Made by a program: the position numbers and the translations under genes
Part shown: positions 40,730-52,436 of the stretch, in pieces
How positions within the stretch are numbered: position 1 is the first letter of the stretch
Layout of the letters: every line of letters starts with the position of its first letter
Assembly (NCBI GenBank): GCA_028023455.1
Contig: JAQFVV010000548.1
Span: 60,001-124,000 of the forward strand
From: Epiperipatus broadwayi
Taxonomy: Eukaryota > Onychophora > Udeonychophora > Euonychophora > Peripatidae
Length of the DNA stretch: 64,000 nucleotides
Direction of reading: 5' to 3'
The notes under the pieces: generated by a model
Database searches by the model: none
What the model saw: only the letters and a program-made list of their open reading frames with translations
Told to the model about the DNA's origin: nothing

Positions 40730-41752
40730 ATGAAGCACAGTGAAATAAATTTAACCTGGTTTACACACGTCAGTCCAGAAATTCAACTATTTCAGAATCG
40801 ATACTTATTTGCTGTTTTTGGAATTATAGCTCCAATAGCCGTTTTTTTTGGAATTGTGGGTAATGTATTAAATATTATTGTGTTATCAAGTCCCAAAATG
40901 GCTGCGACTACTTATACTTATGTAAAGTTTGCCTCCTGTGTTGATCTTATTCTTTTAAGTAGCATTATACTTGGAGGAGAAGTGTATGGTAATTGGTGCC
41001 TAAACCAACATACGTCTTACACAGTAACAATTATAAGAGCTAAATTAGTTTTCATTTTGTTTTTTACTTGCATTTCAATTAATTCATTTATCACATGCAT
41101 TCTTACAACCGAACGGTATTTGGCTATATGTCATCCTTTAAAACTTCAATATTTTGTTAAGCCTAAAACGACGTTCACTATATTATTCTTAACTGTAATA
41201 TTAGCATTATTATTGAATCATTTTACGGTTATTGTAAATCATATATCTACATCTGTTACTGAAAGCAATAAAACAATATACTCTGTAGATTTAGATTTCA
41301 ATTTTCTTTTTTCTTTGTATTTTAAAATTACCATGTCTTTTCAAGTGGTTATTTCACGCACGGGTGTGTTAATTTTTCTGGTATATTTTAACAAAAAAAT
41401 ATATATCGCTTTTAAAAAAAGAATTCAGAAAAAAAAATCTAATGCGAAAAATGAGGATTTTACAAAAAAAGATGAACGTAATTTATTTGGTATGCTTTTT
41501 GCAGCGGTTATAATTCATTTCGTTTGTGACACTCCAGCTACCCTAATGTACAACATTGCTGGAATAATCCAAACATTTTTACCAAGTTACTTACTTCGAA
41601 TTGCTTTATACACCGCAGGCTTACTGGAAATCATCAAAATGACCCTTAGTTTTTATGTATATTTAATAACAAATAGTAACTTTAGAAAAGTATTTTTAGA
41701 ACGAGTTCTCCACAATGTGAATAGCGTAGGACCCGAATGTAATAATGCTTAA
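40730..41752 (+). CDS. Class A GPCR, FMRFamide/neuropeptide-receptor-like, single exon
   Basis: 340 residues with seven hydrophobic segments: about 27-53, 62-83, 104-127, 146-168, 191-221, 253-277 and 286-311. Family marks are GN at 44-45 (N1.50), D72 (D2.50), ERY at 128-130 followed by CHPLK, and CDTP at 266-269 in TM6 (CWxP with Asp for Trp). Potential N-glycosylation sites are N7 and N180. Odd points: NPxxY in TM7 is replaced by SFYVY, P5.50 is absent, and neither partner of the usual TM3-ECL2 disulphide is where expected. The overall pattern is closest to invertebrate FMRFamide-type neuropeptide receptors, and the ligand cannot be told. The start is supported by an in-frame TAA about 66 nt upstream with no other ATG between, and by A at -3. 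No introns, no frame damage. Likely a plasma-membrane receptor, part of a lineage-specific expansion or a retrocopy. Confidence 0.9.
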   Translation: MKHSEINLTWFTHVSPEIQLFQNRYLFAVFGIIAPIAVFFGIVGNVLNIIVLSSPKMAATTYTYVKFASCVDLILLSSIILGGEVYGNWCLNQHTSYTVTIIRAKLVFILFFTCISINSFITCILTTERYLAICHPLKLQYFVKPKTTFTILFLTVILALLLNHFTVIVNHISTSVTESNKTIYSVDLDFNFLFSLYFKITMSFQVVISRTGVLIFLVYFNKKIYIAFKKRIQKKKSNAKNEDFTKKDERNLFGMLFAAVIIHFVCDTPATLMYNIAGIIQTFLPSYLLRIALYTAGLLEIIKMTLSFYVYLITNSNFRKVFLERVLHNVNSVGPECNNA

Positions 41753-42065
41753 ATATAGATAAATTCATCTATGAAATATATAATGCTATTACAACATGTA
41801 ACACCCATATACGTTTAATTATAAAACAATTAATCTACCCGATATAAAATGAACAATTTTTGTTCAATGAATTATACCATTAAACTAGAAGAAAAATATT
41901 CCATTATTCTTCACTGGGTGTATTCATTCTAAAAAGTCGAAACTAGTAGGAAAATCTATACTGTTAATTTTTTTATTTAATAGTTCTTTAACAAATTGTT
42001 TTAGATCTACATAGTTATAATTTTTATGTATCACTTATGCAATATATGTTTTACAGAACAGATTT

Positions 42066-42071
42066 AATAAA
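42066..42071 (+). promoter_or_regulatory. Candidate poly(A) signal for the GPCR
   Basis: The first canonical AATAAA downstream of the GPCR stop, about 310 nt after it. AATAAA is common by chance in DNA this AT-rich. Confidence 0.25.
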
Positions 42072-42303
42072 TATATTTTTAAAAGTTAAAATCAACAATA
42101 GAAAATTTTTTCATGCACTCACTAACTTGCACATATATTGTGATAAGAATAATGCAGTTTAAATTAGCAGAATTTAAATAAGATAATATTAAAATATAAG
42201 TTGTATTCAAAATGGATGATTGCATTGATACACTTGATAATACATTAATAAAACAGTCTGTATTTTGATATATGAGGAGACAATAAATATCACCTCAGAC
42301 CAT

Positions 42304-42737
42304 GAACAAATAGTACTTTATATACTGAACAAAAGAATAAAAATAGATTGAATCAACCTATTCTTGGAGCTTTTAATATGTATAGCTTACATTTATCAAC
42401 ATAGGTGAAATTTCAGTTTGAAATTAATTTATTAGCCAGCTGGAATATAACATTTAATAATTATTATAGTAATAATCAACTAAACAAGGATGGGGAAAGA
42501 ATCTCTATTTTAACAACCTTGTTTTTAATAAAAACAATTCTATGGCCATCTTGTTTAGTTGATTATTAATATAATAAGGATCAAATGTTATATTCCAGCT
42601 GGCTGATAAATTAATTTTAGACTGAACATTCACCATTGTTGACAAGTGTAAGCTTATATGTATCCAAAACTCCAAGAATAAGTTAATTTATTCTATTCTT
42701 GATTCTTTTGTTTAGGGTATAAAGTACTATTTGTTCA
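42304..42737. mobile_element. Foldback element C (190-bp arms)
   Basis: Left arm 42304-42493 and right arm 42546-42737 are inverted repeats (about 80% identical) around a 52-bp spacer. They share gaacaaatagtactttata, tattcttggag, gccagctggaatataaca and caactaaacaag. No coding capacity and no convincing hammerhead core. A MITE or other foldback element; no target duplication identified. Confidence 0.8.
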
Positions 42738-43350
42738 CAGCTTAAAATTGAACTGCTTTTAGCCTCTTATATAACATATATTAAGCTGTGTTAATTTTAT
42801 ATTTATGTTTATAATATATTTACATTTATTATATATTCAATTATTATTACAACACAAATATGTAACAAATAAAAGTTTGTAAATATTATATAAAGTTTAA
42901 TACTAAAATAAATTTTAATAATATATTTGTATATTTAAAATTTATAACATTAAATATTTACATCTAAACATCCATTAAAATAGTATATTACAATACATAA
43001 CCTATCAATGAAGAGATTTATTGTAATAAGTAATAAAATTAAAAAGTTTTGTATATTTTGATTTCTTACATCTATAAATGTAAACTGCATTGTTTTGTTC
43101 TTTATATTAGATCTAGAGTGACATTCAAAAAAGGAGCCTCTTTTTGAATAGAATCATCTTGACAGATTTACTTAAACTCTTAGCCTGGGACAATTGGTTT
43201 TCATTGGCTACTATTCTACATAAAGTGCTTTCTAATTAAGTAATTATAAATGGAAAAAAAATGTTTACACATTAAATATTTACATATAAACATTCATTAA
43301 TATATATATATATATTGTAACCGTAACATATTGAATGTTTATATGTACAT

Positions 43351-43418
<68 letters not shown>

Positions 43419-44307
43419 GTGTGTGTGCAATAGCATGACTTCAGTTATATCAAATTTATTCAAAAGCATTTCTAGTTATTTTCTCCATAAAAATATGATG
43501 ATAAATAAATAACAGTGATAATGGTAAGTTAGAAAACCTAATTATTAAATTTTTTACAAATGTCTTTCAATAATTAATATTACTAATCATTTTTAACCTA
43601 ATACATTACTAAATTCTTTTAATAATGCTTTTGTATTTTGAATGAGAATAAATGCCATGAATTAAAAAATCAAATCAGGAGGATGTAAATGTATATGTGC
43701 ATGTTTCATTATATATTTTGTTTTAAATCATTTTGTTTATTAGAAAAGAAACACTTAAAGGAAGGAAACAGTTTGTTGGTGTGACTTGTTAATATGTTAT
43801 TATAAATCTAAACTAATAACAATTCCATTTTGTAGCAATGAAGTTATGTTTTTAATTACTCATCTGCTTTAAATGTAACTAATTCTTGTAGTAAAAAATA
43901 AAATAAGCATTACCACTTTATACTGATTTAGAGTTATTTGATAACTTTGTGTGGGTAGCTTCAAACAGAAATAATTTCTTCTTCTGTGTTCCTTCTTTTT
44001 CCCAGCATGGTAAATGTATTTAAAATGGCTCTTCTAATGCATTAATTATTACAACATATCAATGTACACTATTTTTATTTATGATATTGCAATAAAAAAT
44101 GTGTTTAATATATTATGAAATTATAAATAATATACTGATTAACAAATGTGAGTAAAAACAACTCAATAAAATTAATAATGTAATTGATTTTCATTTAAAA
44201 ACGATATAACAATAAACCTTGATTATTCATGATTTCTAACGGTAGTGTGACATTTAGTATTAAAGTGTGACATACATTAGAATTTGTATAAAATTAGCAC
44301 ATATTTG
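42738..44307. other. AT-rich non-coding DNA
   Basis: Holds the (CA)n(TA)n(TG)n tract listed separately. No gene supported. Confidence 0.4.
43349..43416. repeat. Palindromic (CA)n(TA)n(TG)n microsatellite
   Basis: CA, TA and TG blocks in that order make one long self-complementary hairpin. The TG arm is longer than the CA arm. Confidence 0.95.
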
Positions 44308-44404
44308 TTAAGCGTTGGTGGTCGAGAGGTTAGCACAGCTGCCTTACAATCAGTTGTCCCGGATTAGTGGGTTTACTTCCTGTCCACATGGGGGAAAAAA
44401 TCAG
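44308..44404 (+). mobile_element. tRNA-derived SINE, copy 2
   Basis: Matches the minus-strand copy at 6490-6594. A box-like GGTGGTCGAGAGGTTAGC, loop CTTACAA, B box-like GGGTTTACTTCC, then cacatgggggaaaaaa. The two copies differ at roughly one base in six and both have imperfect anticodon stems, which fits dispersed SINE copies better than functional tRNA genes. Confidence 0.7.
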
Positions 44405-45553
44405 CACTTATTTTCTTTAAAAGTAATTATTGTTTTCTGTTTTTCTGAGTAAGATATGCATTTAAAAGTCCAAGATGAAGCCATTAATGTTATTATTTTT
44501 GCAGTGCGTTATTTAGTTTTGGGTATTGGAAGTCCAATCAAAATTAAATTATAACTGTTTTTCTGGAAAAAACATCTTTTACCATATATAAACTGATATT
44601 CTGAAATATTTTATGTTTTGTTGCCGAAATATAAAATTAACTTTTCTAAAAAAAAAACGAAGCCTTCAATGGAAAAATAAGCAAAGAAAGTGTCAATAAT
44701 TGAAGTTTAATTAATCTCAAAAAATACCGGTTAATATTCATAATTCCTATATTTCAACGCTTGTTATTGCAGACAAAAATATTATAACAATTAAAGAAAC
44801 TTTGTCTCAGAAGGAAAGTGTTAACAGATTGAGTTTATTTGATTTGCGGATAATATTAATTATAAAATGAAGTTGGACAAAAAAAGAAGTAAAATATATT
44901 GAACAGATATGGTACTTTATAAAAACAGTGTTTATCATCATTTTTTTTTTATGTTGTAATATTAGAATCGTTATATTTAATCTTTAATTCATAACTTGTA
45001 TTATATTCTGAAATATTGATTAAATTTATAATTTATAATGTCAGGTCTTTTAACAGAAATACAGTCCATATAGATATAATAAACCCATCTTTCATAATAC
45101 ATTATTGATAAATTGTACATCAATATTCTTTCAAAGGTGCTACACAGCAATGTGCTTTATTATTGGGAGATAAATGATAATTAAACAGGTAAGTCAATAA
45201 ATGAAATTTTTTAAAGATGTAGACTGTGTGTGTTAATTTAATATTTAGCTTAAAATTTACAAATATTATCTAATACTAATATTTATTTTTAATTTGTTTT
45301 ACGTTAAAGTTCAGATTCAATTAAAATTTAAAGATTTAATAACAGAAGTTTAAATAAACGTCTGTTTATTATAATAAAATAATTCGTTTCTTAAAATTAT
45401 AATGCATTTCCCTTACGAACTTTTAAAGTGTTTTCATCTTTAGTAAAATAATAATTATAGCTAACAATTGATATAATGAAATCTTATAAAATGCATAGTT
45501 AATTGCATGGAGGAAATTGTTTTCGAAAATATTTTTAAAAACTTTTAGCAATT
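44405..45553. other. AT-rich non-coding DNA
   Basis: No supported gene, repeat or RNA. Confidence 0.4.
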
Positions 45554-45561
45554 ATCTAGTT

Positions 45562-45944
45562 CTTTTAGGAGTTCTCAACCTTTTTGGTCCCCATACTTCC
45601 TTGGCTGTTAATAAATTATCTGGTACCCCCTATGCATTATAATAAGAAATAAACAATATGAAGTTTTTATAAGAGCTTTATTTAGCAAATAAATCTTAAC
45701 TGGGCATTTAAAACTATAAGACTCTGCAGTGAGAAAAACATCTCAGCAACTTTATTATATTTGTATCTGAAATGGTGTGGATGACAGACAGTACTAACCT
45801 GGAATAGTCTGGAAAGGTTGATAATGTAACTGTTTTTGAAATATTCATAGCATAATATATTTATTTACTTGCTATTTACTGTAACTTATGGAAAAGCTTC
45901 CTGTACTATTTAAGTGTATGTGTATCACATGTTGGGAAACCCTG
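45562..45944. mobile_element. Non-autonomous hAT element (MITE)
   Basis: The 383-bp element is flanked by an 8-bp direct duplication ATCTAGTT (45554-45561 and 45945-45952), the size made by hAT transposases. The left terminus carries aggagttctcaacc and the right terminus, reversed, reads cagggtttcccaaca. Both match the common hAT end CAGGGGTTCYCAACC, though the left end has about four extra bases after its first C. There is no open frame, so it depends on a transposase elsewhere. Confidence 0.85.
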
Positions 45945-45952
45945 ATCTAGTT

Positions 45953-47035
45953 TATTAAAATTATGAAGAAAATAAAGAATGATTGCCGACTGATATATTT
46001 TCCACTCTTATTAAAGTAGTGGAAGCTATCTTAGAGTGAACTTTTATGTACATTTAATTGCAATGATAAAATTTTAAAATCATATGAATTGTTTTATAAT
46101 GAATTTCAAAAATAGTGGGCAAAATAAATATCCATTTCATTAATTTTATTATATATAAGTAAAAATCTTAAGAGTTCATGTAATGAAGATATTATATATT
46201 ATGCAACCAATACAATGGCTTTATTTATGCAGTACCACATAATATTATAATGGATAAAAATATAGTATAAATTAAAATGTGATGGATAAAAACTAAAGAT
46301 AGACTATAGATAATTTGCAGTTAAGAGAATCACACATATTTATATAAATTCACTATAACTACTTCTCTGATGATGATGATATAATCTTATAACTTGCTCT
46401 AGAGATTAAGTTAAGTGTATTTATTCTAGGAGTGTTTTTAATTTTTTTTTTTTTTTAGATTCGATTTAAATTGAATTTTAAGGCTGAAACTTTCTAAATA
46501 GAAAGTTTATATAAGATTATCTTAATACTACCCAATCATCATTATTTTAATTTATTACTATTATATCTGCATGTCTCCCAGTAGAATGCATAATTTTTTA
46601 GGGTTGTGGATATTAATGGCATGTTAGGAATGAGTTTAAAAAGCAAACAGAAAGTAAATTAGTTAATAATAAAAAATAAGCTAACAATTTATTTATAATA
46701 GATATATAAATTTGTCATGTATACATATGCAAACATTACTAAATATAATACAAAATATTGAAAAAATAATTATTAGAAATATTTAAACCTAAGGCCTTAT
46801 GATAACTTTTCTGGTAAGATCTTATTAACTATCTACAACTTGTAAAGTTTTAAACCATAATTTTCTGCAGATGTCATACTTTAACTACAAACAAAATTAA
46901 GTCTTTAGTACTCCATTCCTGATGGTGTTTGTCCTCTTTGGGTATTAGTGGCAATATATTGTGCATACAGTAGGTCTTTGTTGGTCTTTTGGCTGAATTT
47001 ATTTCTTTCCCTACAGCATACTTTTAGATATTTTT
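45953..47035. other. AT-rich non-coding DNA
   Basis: Nothing recognised beyond a short (GAT)n run near 46374. Confidence 0.4.
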
Positions 47036-47098
47036 ACCAGTGTGGTGTACCGGTCAGATGATGTATGTTGGTTTAACCCAGTTCGAATACTAGGTGAA
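47036..47098 (+). mobile_element. Possible tRNA-derived fragment
   Basis: GTGGTGTACCGGTCAG resembles an A box/D-arm, and CCCAGTTCGAATACTAGG about 25 bp later resembles a T-arm with a B box. The spacing is shorter than in a tRNA. No second copy in the window. Confidence 0.3.
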
Positions 47099-49192
47099 AG
47101 TACCTCGTGGCAACCCATATGTGAGATATTAAATCAAGAATACTATGACCTCTTCCCTCTTCACCTATAATCGAGCCTAATTATGAACCAACAACATTAT
47201 CTGAGACATGCATAAATTATTTTCTTACCCGGTCCAAGCTTACAATCAGGGAGAGACAATGGACAAGAATACTTATGGAACTAACCAAGTTAAATGTGCA
47301 TAAAATATCATATGAAATATGTGTTTTGCATGCCTGGATCATTGGAAAAGTAAAATAAAGGTTAAGCTAATAAGAAATTGCAATAACGTCAGGAGACTTA
47401 AGCTTTTTTAGTTTAATTAATATATTTAATAAATGACATTTTAAATTATTAGGAATGTTTTAACTACCTCCGCTATTTCCCGATTGATTAATGATAAAAA
47501 CTAGACACTAAAGGCAGATAGTAATTACACAAGATTTTGCGGTCTAAGTCTATTTCTTCCCAACTTCAATAAAATTATTAACTCCAATCCCCTCGATAAA
47601 GCACAATTAAAATAAATCTTTCACAAAACATTTCTAGTTGCTTTGTGCTTAAAAACAATTTTAAAATATTTAAGACATCTATAACTAACTAAGATATAAG
47701 TATGGGGCTGAAGGCACATAAAAGAGGCATTATCCAGGGATCAAATTGGCAAACAAAGGAAACTTACTAGTATTTAATTTACAGACATAATTTGAATTGG
47801 AAAGATCTTTTTAAATGAAAATTAACTTTTAACTTATACTGTAATGGAATGAGAAACATTTATAACATTTTAACAATGAGGAATAGCAAAGGAAAAAAAG
47901 GTTAAGAATGAATAGATGATCACACAAAAATTAAATATACATCTAACATTAGTGTAATAGAAAACAGTTACATTATATATATAATTAAATGAAACAATTC
48001 AGAAAGATATTTATCAAAAGGTAAAGTAATAAATAGTTCATGAAGAGATTTTTATACAGCTACCGGTCCTTGTTCTTTGGATCCAGTTCTCTTGCCGTGG
48101 TGGCTTGATTGAAGATGTTGGGATTTGTCTGGACAAGGAAATGGAAATTATGCAGCATTTTAATGAAAGGTCACACAGACATGGCACACAGTTCAGGTTT
48201 TTATTTTGGGCATGTTATGGCATTTTTGATGGGCTAGGACCCCAGTGGTAGGCAAAGCTGTTTGCCTAACCACCAATCATGGTCATGTCCATAAAATTAA
48301 TATACTTTTTAACTTGTTGCATGTTGGAACTTATAACAGTGATTTCGAGGACAAAAGTTGAATAAATTCAGGAGTAAAATCTGCATGAGTTGAACGGCAA
48401 AAACTGCCTAATTCAGGAACAATATTTTCTGCATTTACAAGTACAAATTTAAATACTGTTAAGTAAGCAAAATAAACATATTAATTTTAGCTTTAATGCA
48501 AAACCCTGCTGATATTGGTCTATAAACTTAATTGAGGTCTACAATATTAGTTAAGTTTATAGAAGGCTGTGAAGCATGGATTGGACTTCCAGATCCATTG
48601 CTTCAGTGGTTTTTATTTTTTTTAGCTACACTAAGTACATAATTTTCTATAAAATAATGGCATCATACATGCAATGGCAAATGCTAAGCATTATCCAATT
48701 ACAATATGAACTCACTCCACACTGTTTCTTGAATTAAGACTTAGAATAAAATTCCATTGATTTTTATTTGCTGATTGTTTGTATCTCACATGTTATTGTT
48801 TCTTCTAATAAAACATTGTTATAAGTTTTACTGAAAAGTTTCTCACTAAATACAAGAATAAATATTTAGTTTACAACATATTGTGGAACAAATAGCTTAA
48901 CATATATTTTTTATCATATAATTATTTTCTAAATGATAACTAGTTTTTTTAATCTGTTGATGGCACTCCTAGGAAGAAAGAAAAACCATAACAACTTTTA
49001 AAAATTAACCTATAGCTTTCTAAATATTAGGAACTCATAATTTTAATAATATACTTACATTTGCTATTCAATTTACTATAAGAATAGTCAAGTTATTTCT
49101 TAAAAACCCATCCAGTAGCAGATCTCAAAGGGTCACAAAAACTATATTTCTTTTGAAATTATACAATTAATTTGCACAAAGTAAAATAAGTA
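47099..49192. other. Non-coding DNA
   Basis: No gene supported. A less AT-rich patch at about 48060-48290 contains the hairpin listed at 48245. Confidence 0.4.
48245..48273. other. Strong 12-bp hairpin
   Basis: GTGGTAGGCAAA, a 4-nt loop and TTTGCCTAACCAC pair along 12 bp with a single bulged base. It is unusually GC-rich for the region. Function unknown. Confidence 0.6.
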
Positions 49193-50306
49193 GTTTACTC
49201 TTAGCATGTTGAAACTGCTTGAGCATGTAATTTCTATGCAAATGCATAGAAATGGGCCATTTAAGTATCTGCACTACTATATAACATTCAATTTTAATGG
49301 TTAAGCATAAAAATTGTCTGTTTACATGTATGAGTTGCCTATTTCTATGCTACAGTACAGAAATAAAATGTTTATTCTGCCACATTGGATGTTGCCTCTT
49401 ATAGTGAACTTTGTGTTATGCAGTTTATGTGAACAATCTCATTTTATATTTTGCTACAGTATCTATGTCTATGCTACAGCTCAGAAATAGAATGTCTATT
49501 CTAGGTGCAGTTTATATGAACAATCCCATTCTTAAATTTTGCTACTGTATTTACAGCACAGAAATAAGATGCTTATTCTGCTGCAGTGACCACTGTCACT
49601 TATGGTGAACTTTGTCCCATGCATTTTCTATGAACAATTCCATTTTAAATTTCACTATGGTATTTTGTGAGGATGTCTATAATTGAGACTGTCAAAAGTC
49701 TTCAAATTCACATGCCAAAGTCACTATTTTAAAAATCCAATGATGTAGTAGGAGGTAATAAAAATTGCAGAAACTTTGGCCCACTTCTCTAGTGAAGAGT
49801 GACACTTTAATTAATTGTCAAAGGGGAGGTATAAGCATGATTTTGTAAAAATCATGCTAAAATTCACGTTTGCATGAGAAAAATCGCGAGACCAATAAAA
49901 AACACCAGTTTTATTTTTGTCCACGATGTTGTTTTAAATAAATTCTTTCTTTATATTATTAGTAAAATTACAAATTATATTTGCATGGCAATGATATTGT
50001 TTTGGAGAAATTATTTAGTTTTCTTCATGTTAAAATTTTATTTGTGTCACTACGATGTTTTTATTTGTTTTTATTCTTGTTAAAATTACAAATTTTATTT
50101 TGGAAAAATAAAAATTAAAAAAAAAGTTTACCCAATTTATTTTTGATTTATTTTAGATAAATTTCATTATTTATGATTTTATTACAAATCAAAAAGCACT
50201 TTAATAAAGTTGAAAAAAACAACAACAATGGTCCTGTAACATTATAATTCTGTTTGTTTACATAGAAATTACACCCTCAAGCAGTTTCCACACACTAAGA
50301 GCAAAC
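49193..50306. mobile_element. 1.1-kb non-autonomous element with 50-bp terminal inverted repeats
   Basis: Ends 49193-49242 and 50257-50306 are inverted repeats with about 43 of 50 positions identical (GTTTRCTCTTAG... to ...TTTCTATGYAAA). Inside the left end, atttctatgca and its inverse extend the palindrome. The interior has a diverged tandem array (49322-49680) and a hairpin at 49834-49857. It has no recognisable transposase, so it is probably a non-autonomous DNA transposon of unassigned superfamily. The target duplication is not clear. Confidence 0.65.
49322..49680. repeat. Diverged tandem repeat inside the TIR element
   Basis: Two full units of about 150 bp and one with an internal deletion share tatgctacag.acagaaata, atg.ttattctg and tatgaacaat.cattttaaatttt.cta. 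Divergence is considerable. Confidence 0.6.
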
Positions 50307-50562
50307 AACCCATTTTTTAGTTTCTTTTTTATGTAATATGTGTTATAATTTTATTTTTTGTAATTTTACATATTTTGTTTATAAAAATATTTAACAATAT
50401 TATGAAATCTATAAATTTTTTATTTAATTAACTAGTGTACTTAAGTTATATTCATACTAAATCTAGTATCTAATTGCACAGATTGCATGATATACTTTTT
50501 AAAACTATGTAGCTTTATAATGCAACTAATTTAAGATGCAATTGAATGTATAAAGTTGCAAT

Positions 50563-50604
<42 letters not shown>
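50563..50604. repeat. (CA)n(TA)n microsatellite
   Basis: About 12 CA units followed by about 9 TA units. Confidence 0.95.
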
Positions 50605-50605
<1 letters not shown>

Positions 50606-50735
50606 ATCAAAACTACCCCAAATCCAAAATTCAAACAGACCAGCATAAAAATAATATTAAAACACTACCAAAGATTTCACTGCTACAAGTAGACTTCTCA
50701 AGTGTAAAGAACTACAAAAACTACACAATATATAT
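50605..50735 (-). repeat. Dispersed repeat with hammerhead-like motif, copy 1
   Basis: Inverse match to 63278-63412 (about 90% by eye). The minus strand at 50662-50705 folds like a hammerhead: helix I ACAC/GTGT, core TTGAGAA, helix II around CTAC-TTGTA-GCAG with a mismatch, GAAA, helix III ATC-TTT-GGT, A before helix I. Core positions 3 and 8 are U and A, as in the PLE pair at 36.6 kb. Confidence 0.6.
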
Positions 50736-50743
50736 AATATTAA

Positions 50744-50930
50744 ACATTACCTAAAAATCCATTCACTTCCCATCCACCCTTAATATTAAAAGAACTCTTA
50801 AATAAATTAATTGAAAGAAGAATTAAATAATCTTTATTATTGAAAATTTATTATTCTGAAGCAATTAATTTATTTAAGAGTTCTTTTAATATTAATGGTG
50901 ATGGGAAGTGAATGGATTTGTGGGTAATGT
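50744..50930. mobile_element. Foldback element D (70-bp arms)
   Basis: Arms 50744-50813 and 50861-50930 are inverted repeats with only a few mismatches, around a 47-bp loop. Ends read acattacc..ggtaatgt and both flanks are TA-rich. A small MITE-like element without coding capacity. Confidence 0.75.
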
Positions 50931-52366
50931 ATTAATATATATATATATATATATATTGTAAATATCGATAAGTCTATCTATATTTTAAAAATTATCATTT
51001 GCTATAAAAAAAAATCTCTTTGAGTTGATGTTTATATATGAAGTATTATTATTGTTTATGGTTATTAGGTATAGTTATTGTTTGAAGTTATTATTTTATT
51101 TATTTGTTGATGGTACATCATTGTGAATATTTAGCTATTATTATTATTATTAATGGTGAGATGTTTAATAGTAATATTTATATGTTCTAATTATTATAAA
51201 TAAATAGAGACATATAAATTGTTGATTATAAAAAAAGATTATTTATTTGTGGTGATTATTAAAAAAATGTAATGTTGTTATTTATGTATATATACATATA
51301 TTTTAAAAGCTGTCAAATAAATTTTCGATTTAATATTTTTTTTTTATATGGTTAATATTTTTTTTTTTTTGAATGTTAATTGTTTAAAATAAAACATGTG
51401 TAACAATGGTTTTCAAAACAGCATTTGCTAGCACGTGGAACAATAGCAACAACAAAAAAAAGCCATGATTGTTAAGATAGTAATAAAACCAACTGAAGGA
51501 TAAAAATTTGTTGTATTTTTTTTTCTTTGATATTACCATTCTTAAGAATATTGGAATAAGATAGATTTCTATGGTAAATACATAAATCATGACAGGCTAA
51601 TAGAGATATCGCAGCCAAGGGGCTGCACCATTTTCTTTAATTTATTCCAAGGCAGTTTAAAAAGAAAAACTAAGCAAATTTCAACACATGAATTTCATCG
51701 CGTCTGAAGCCGAAATTTGATATAGCTATCTTGAATCTATAATGGTCAATCTAATAATAATCTGGAGGTAACTAAAATTAATATATTGGATTCAACATTT
51801 CAACTTATTTATTTTTTTTTCAAGGAAAGAAATTTTAGATGGATAAAAATATACATACATCCAAGAATTGACAATTTTCTCTAACGTGATAGTTTCTTCA
51901 CATTAACTAGAATGCATTCTAATATTAAATGGATAAAGAAATAAAACAATGGGATAAGTTGACTTTTGAAGGAAAACTAAACAAGTGAACTTTGAAAGGT
52001 AGTAAATAATTTTATATGTATAAATGATATATAAATATATTTTTGAGATCAATATTTTTGTTTACTTTTATTTTTCATTATAAAAATATAACGTTTTATA
52101 AATATTCAATTCAAGTGTCTTGTTTTCTAACAGCAATAAACATTTAACAGGTGTCAAAATTAACACTTAAGTAATTTAAAATCTTAAAGTATGGCTTATA
52201 AGTTTGGGTTGCATATGAGTTGTTATGTATATTTTAATAAGTAAATTTATATTCGCAAATTTTTATTATAAAAATTTTATATTATTAATTTATTTATTTT
52301 CATTTTTTTTTAAACTTCATATAATAATTCTTATGCAGACCAAAACAATAATTTATATATATTTGC

Positions 52367-52410
<44 letters not shown>

Positions 52411-52436
52411 TGTATATCATATATATATATATATAT
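50931..52436. other. AT-rich non-coding DNA
   Basis: Contains short TA tracts, including the one (about 52375-52436) into which the LTR element is inserted. No supported gene. Confidence 0.4.

Noticed and set aside
42430-42640. CTGATAA/CTAATAA near GAAA in foldback C as a hammerhead
   Set aside because: No stable helix II, helix I does not pair, and the two arms disagree at core positions.
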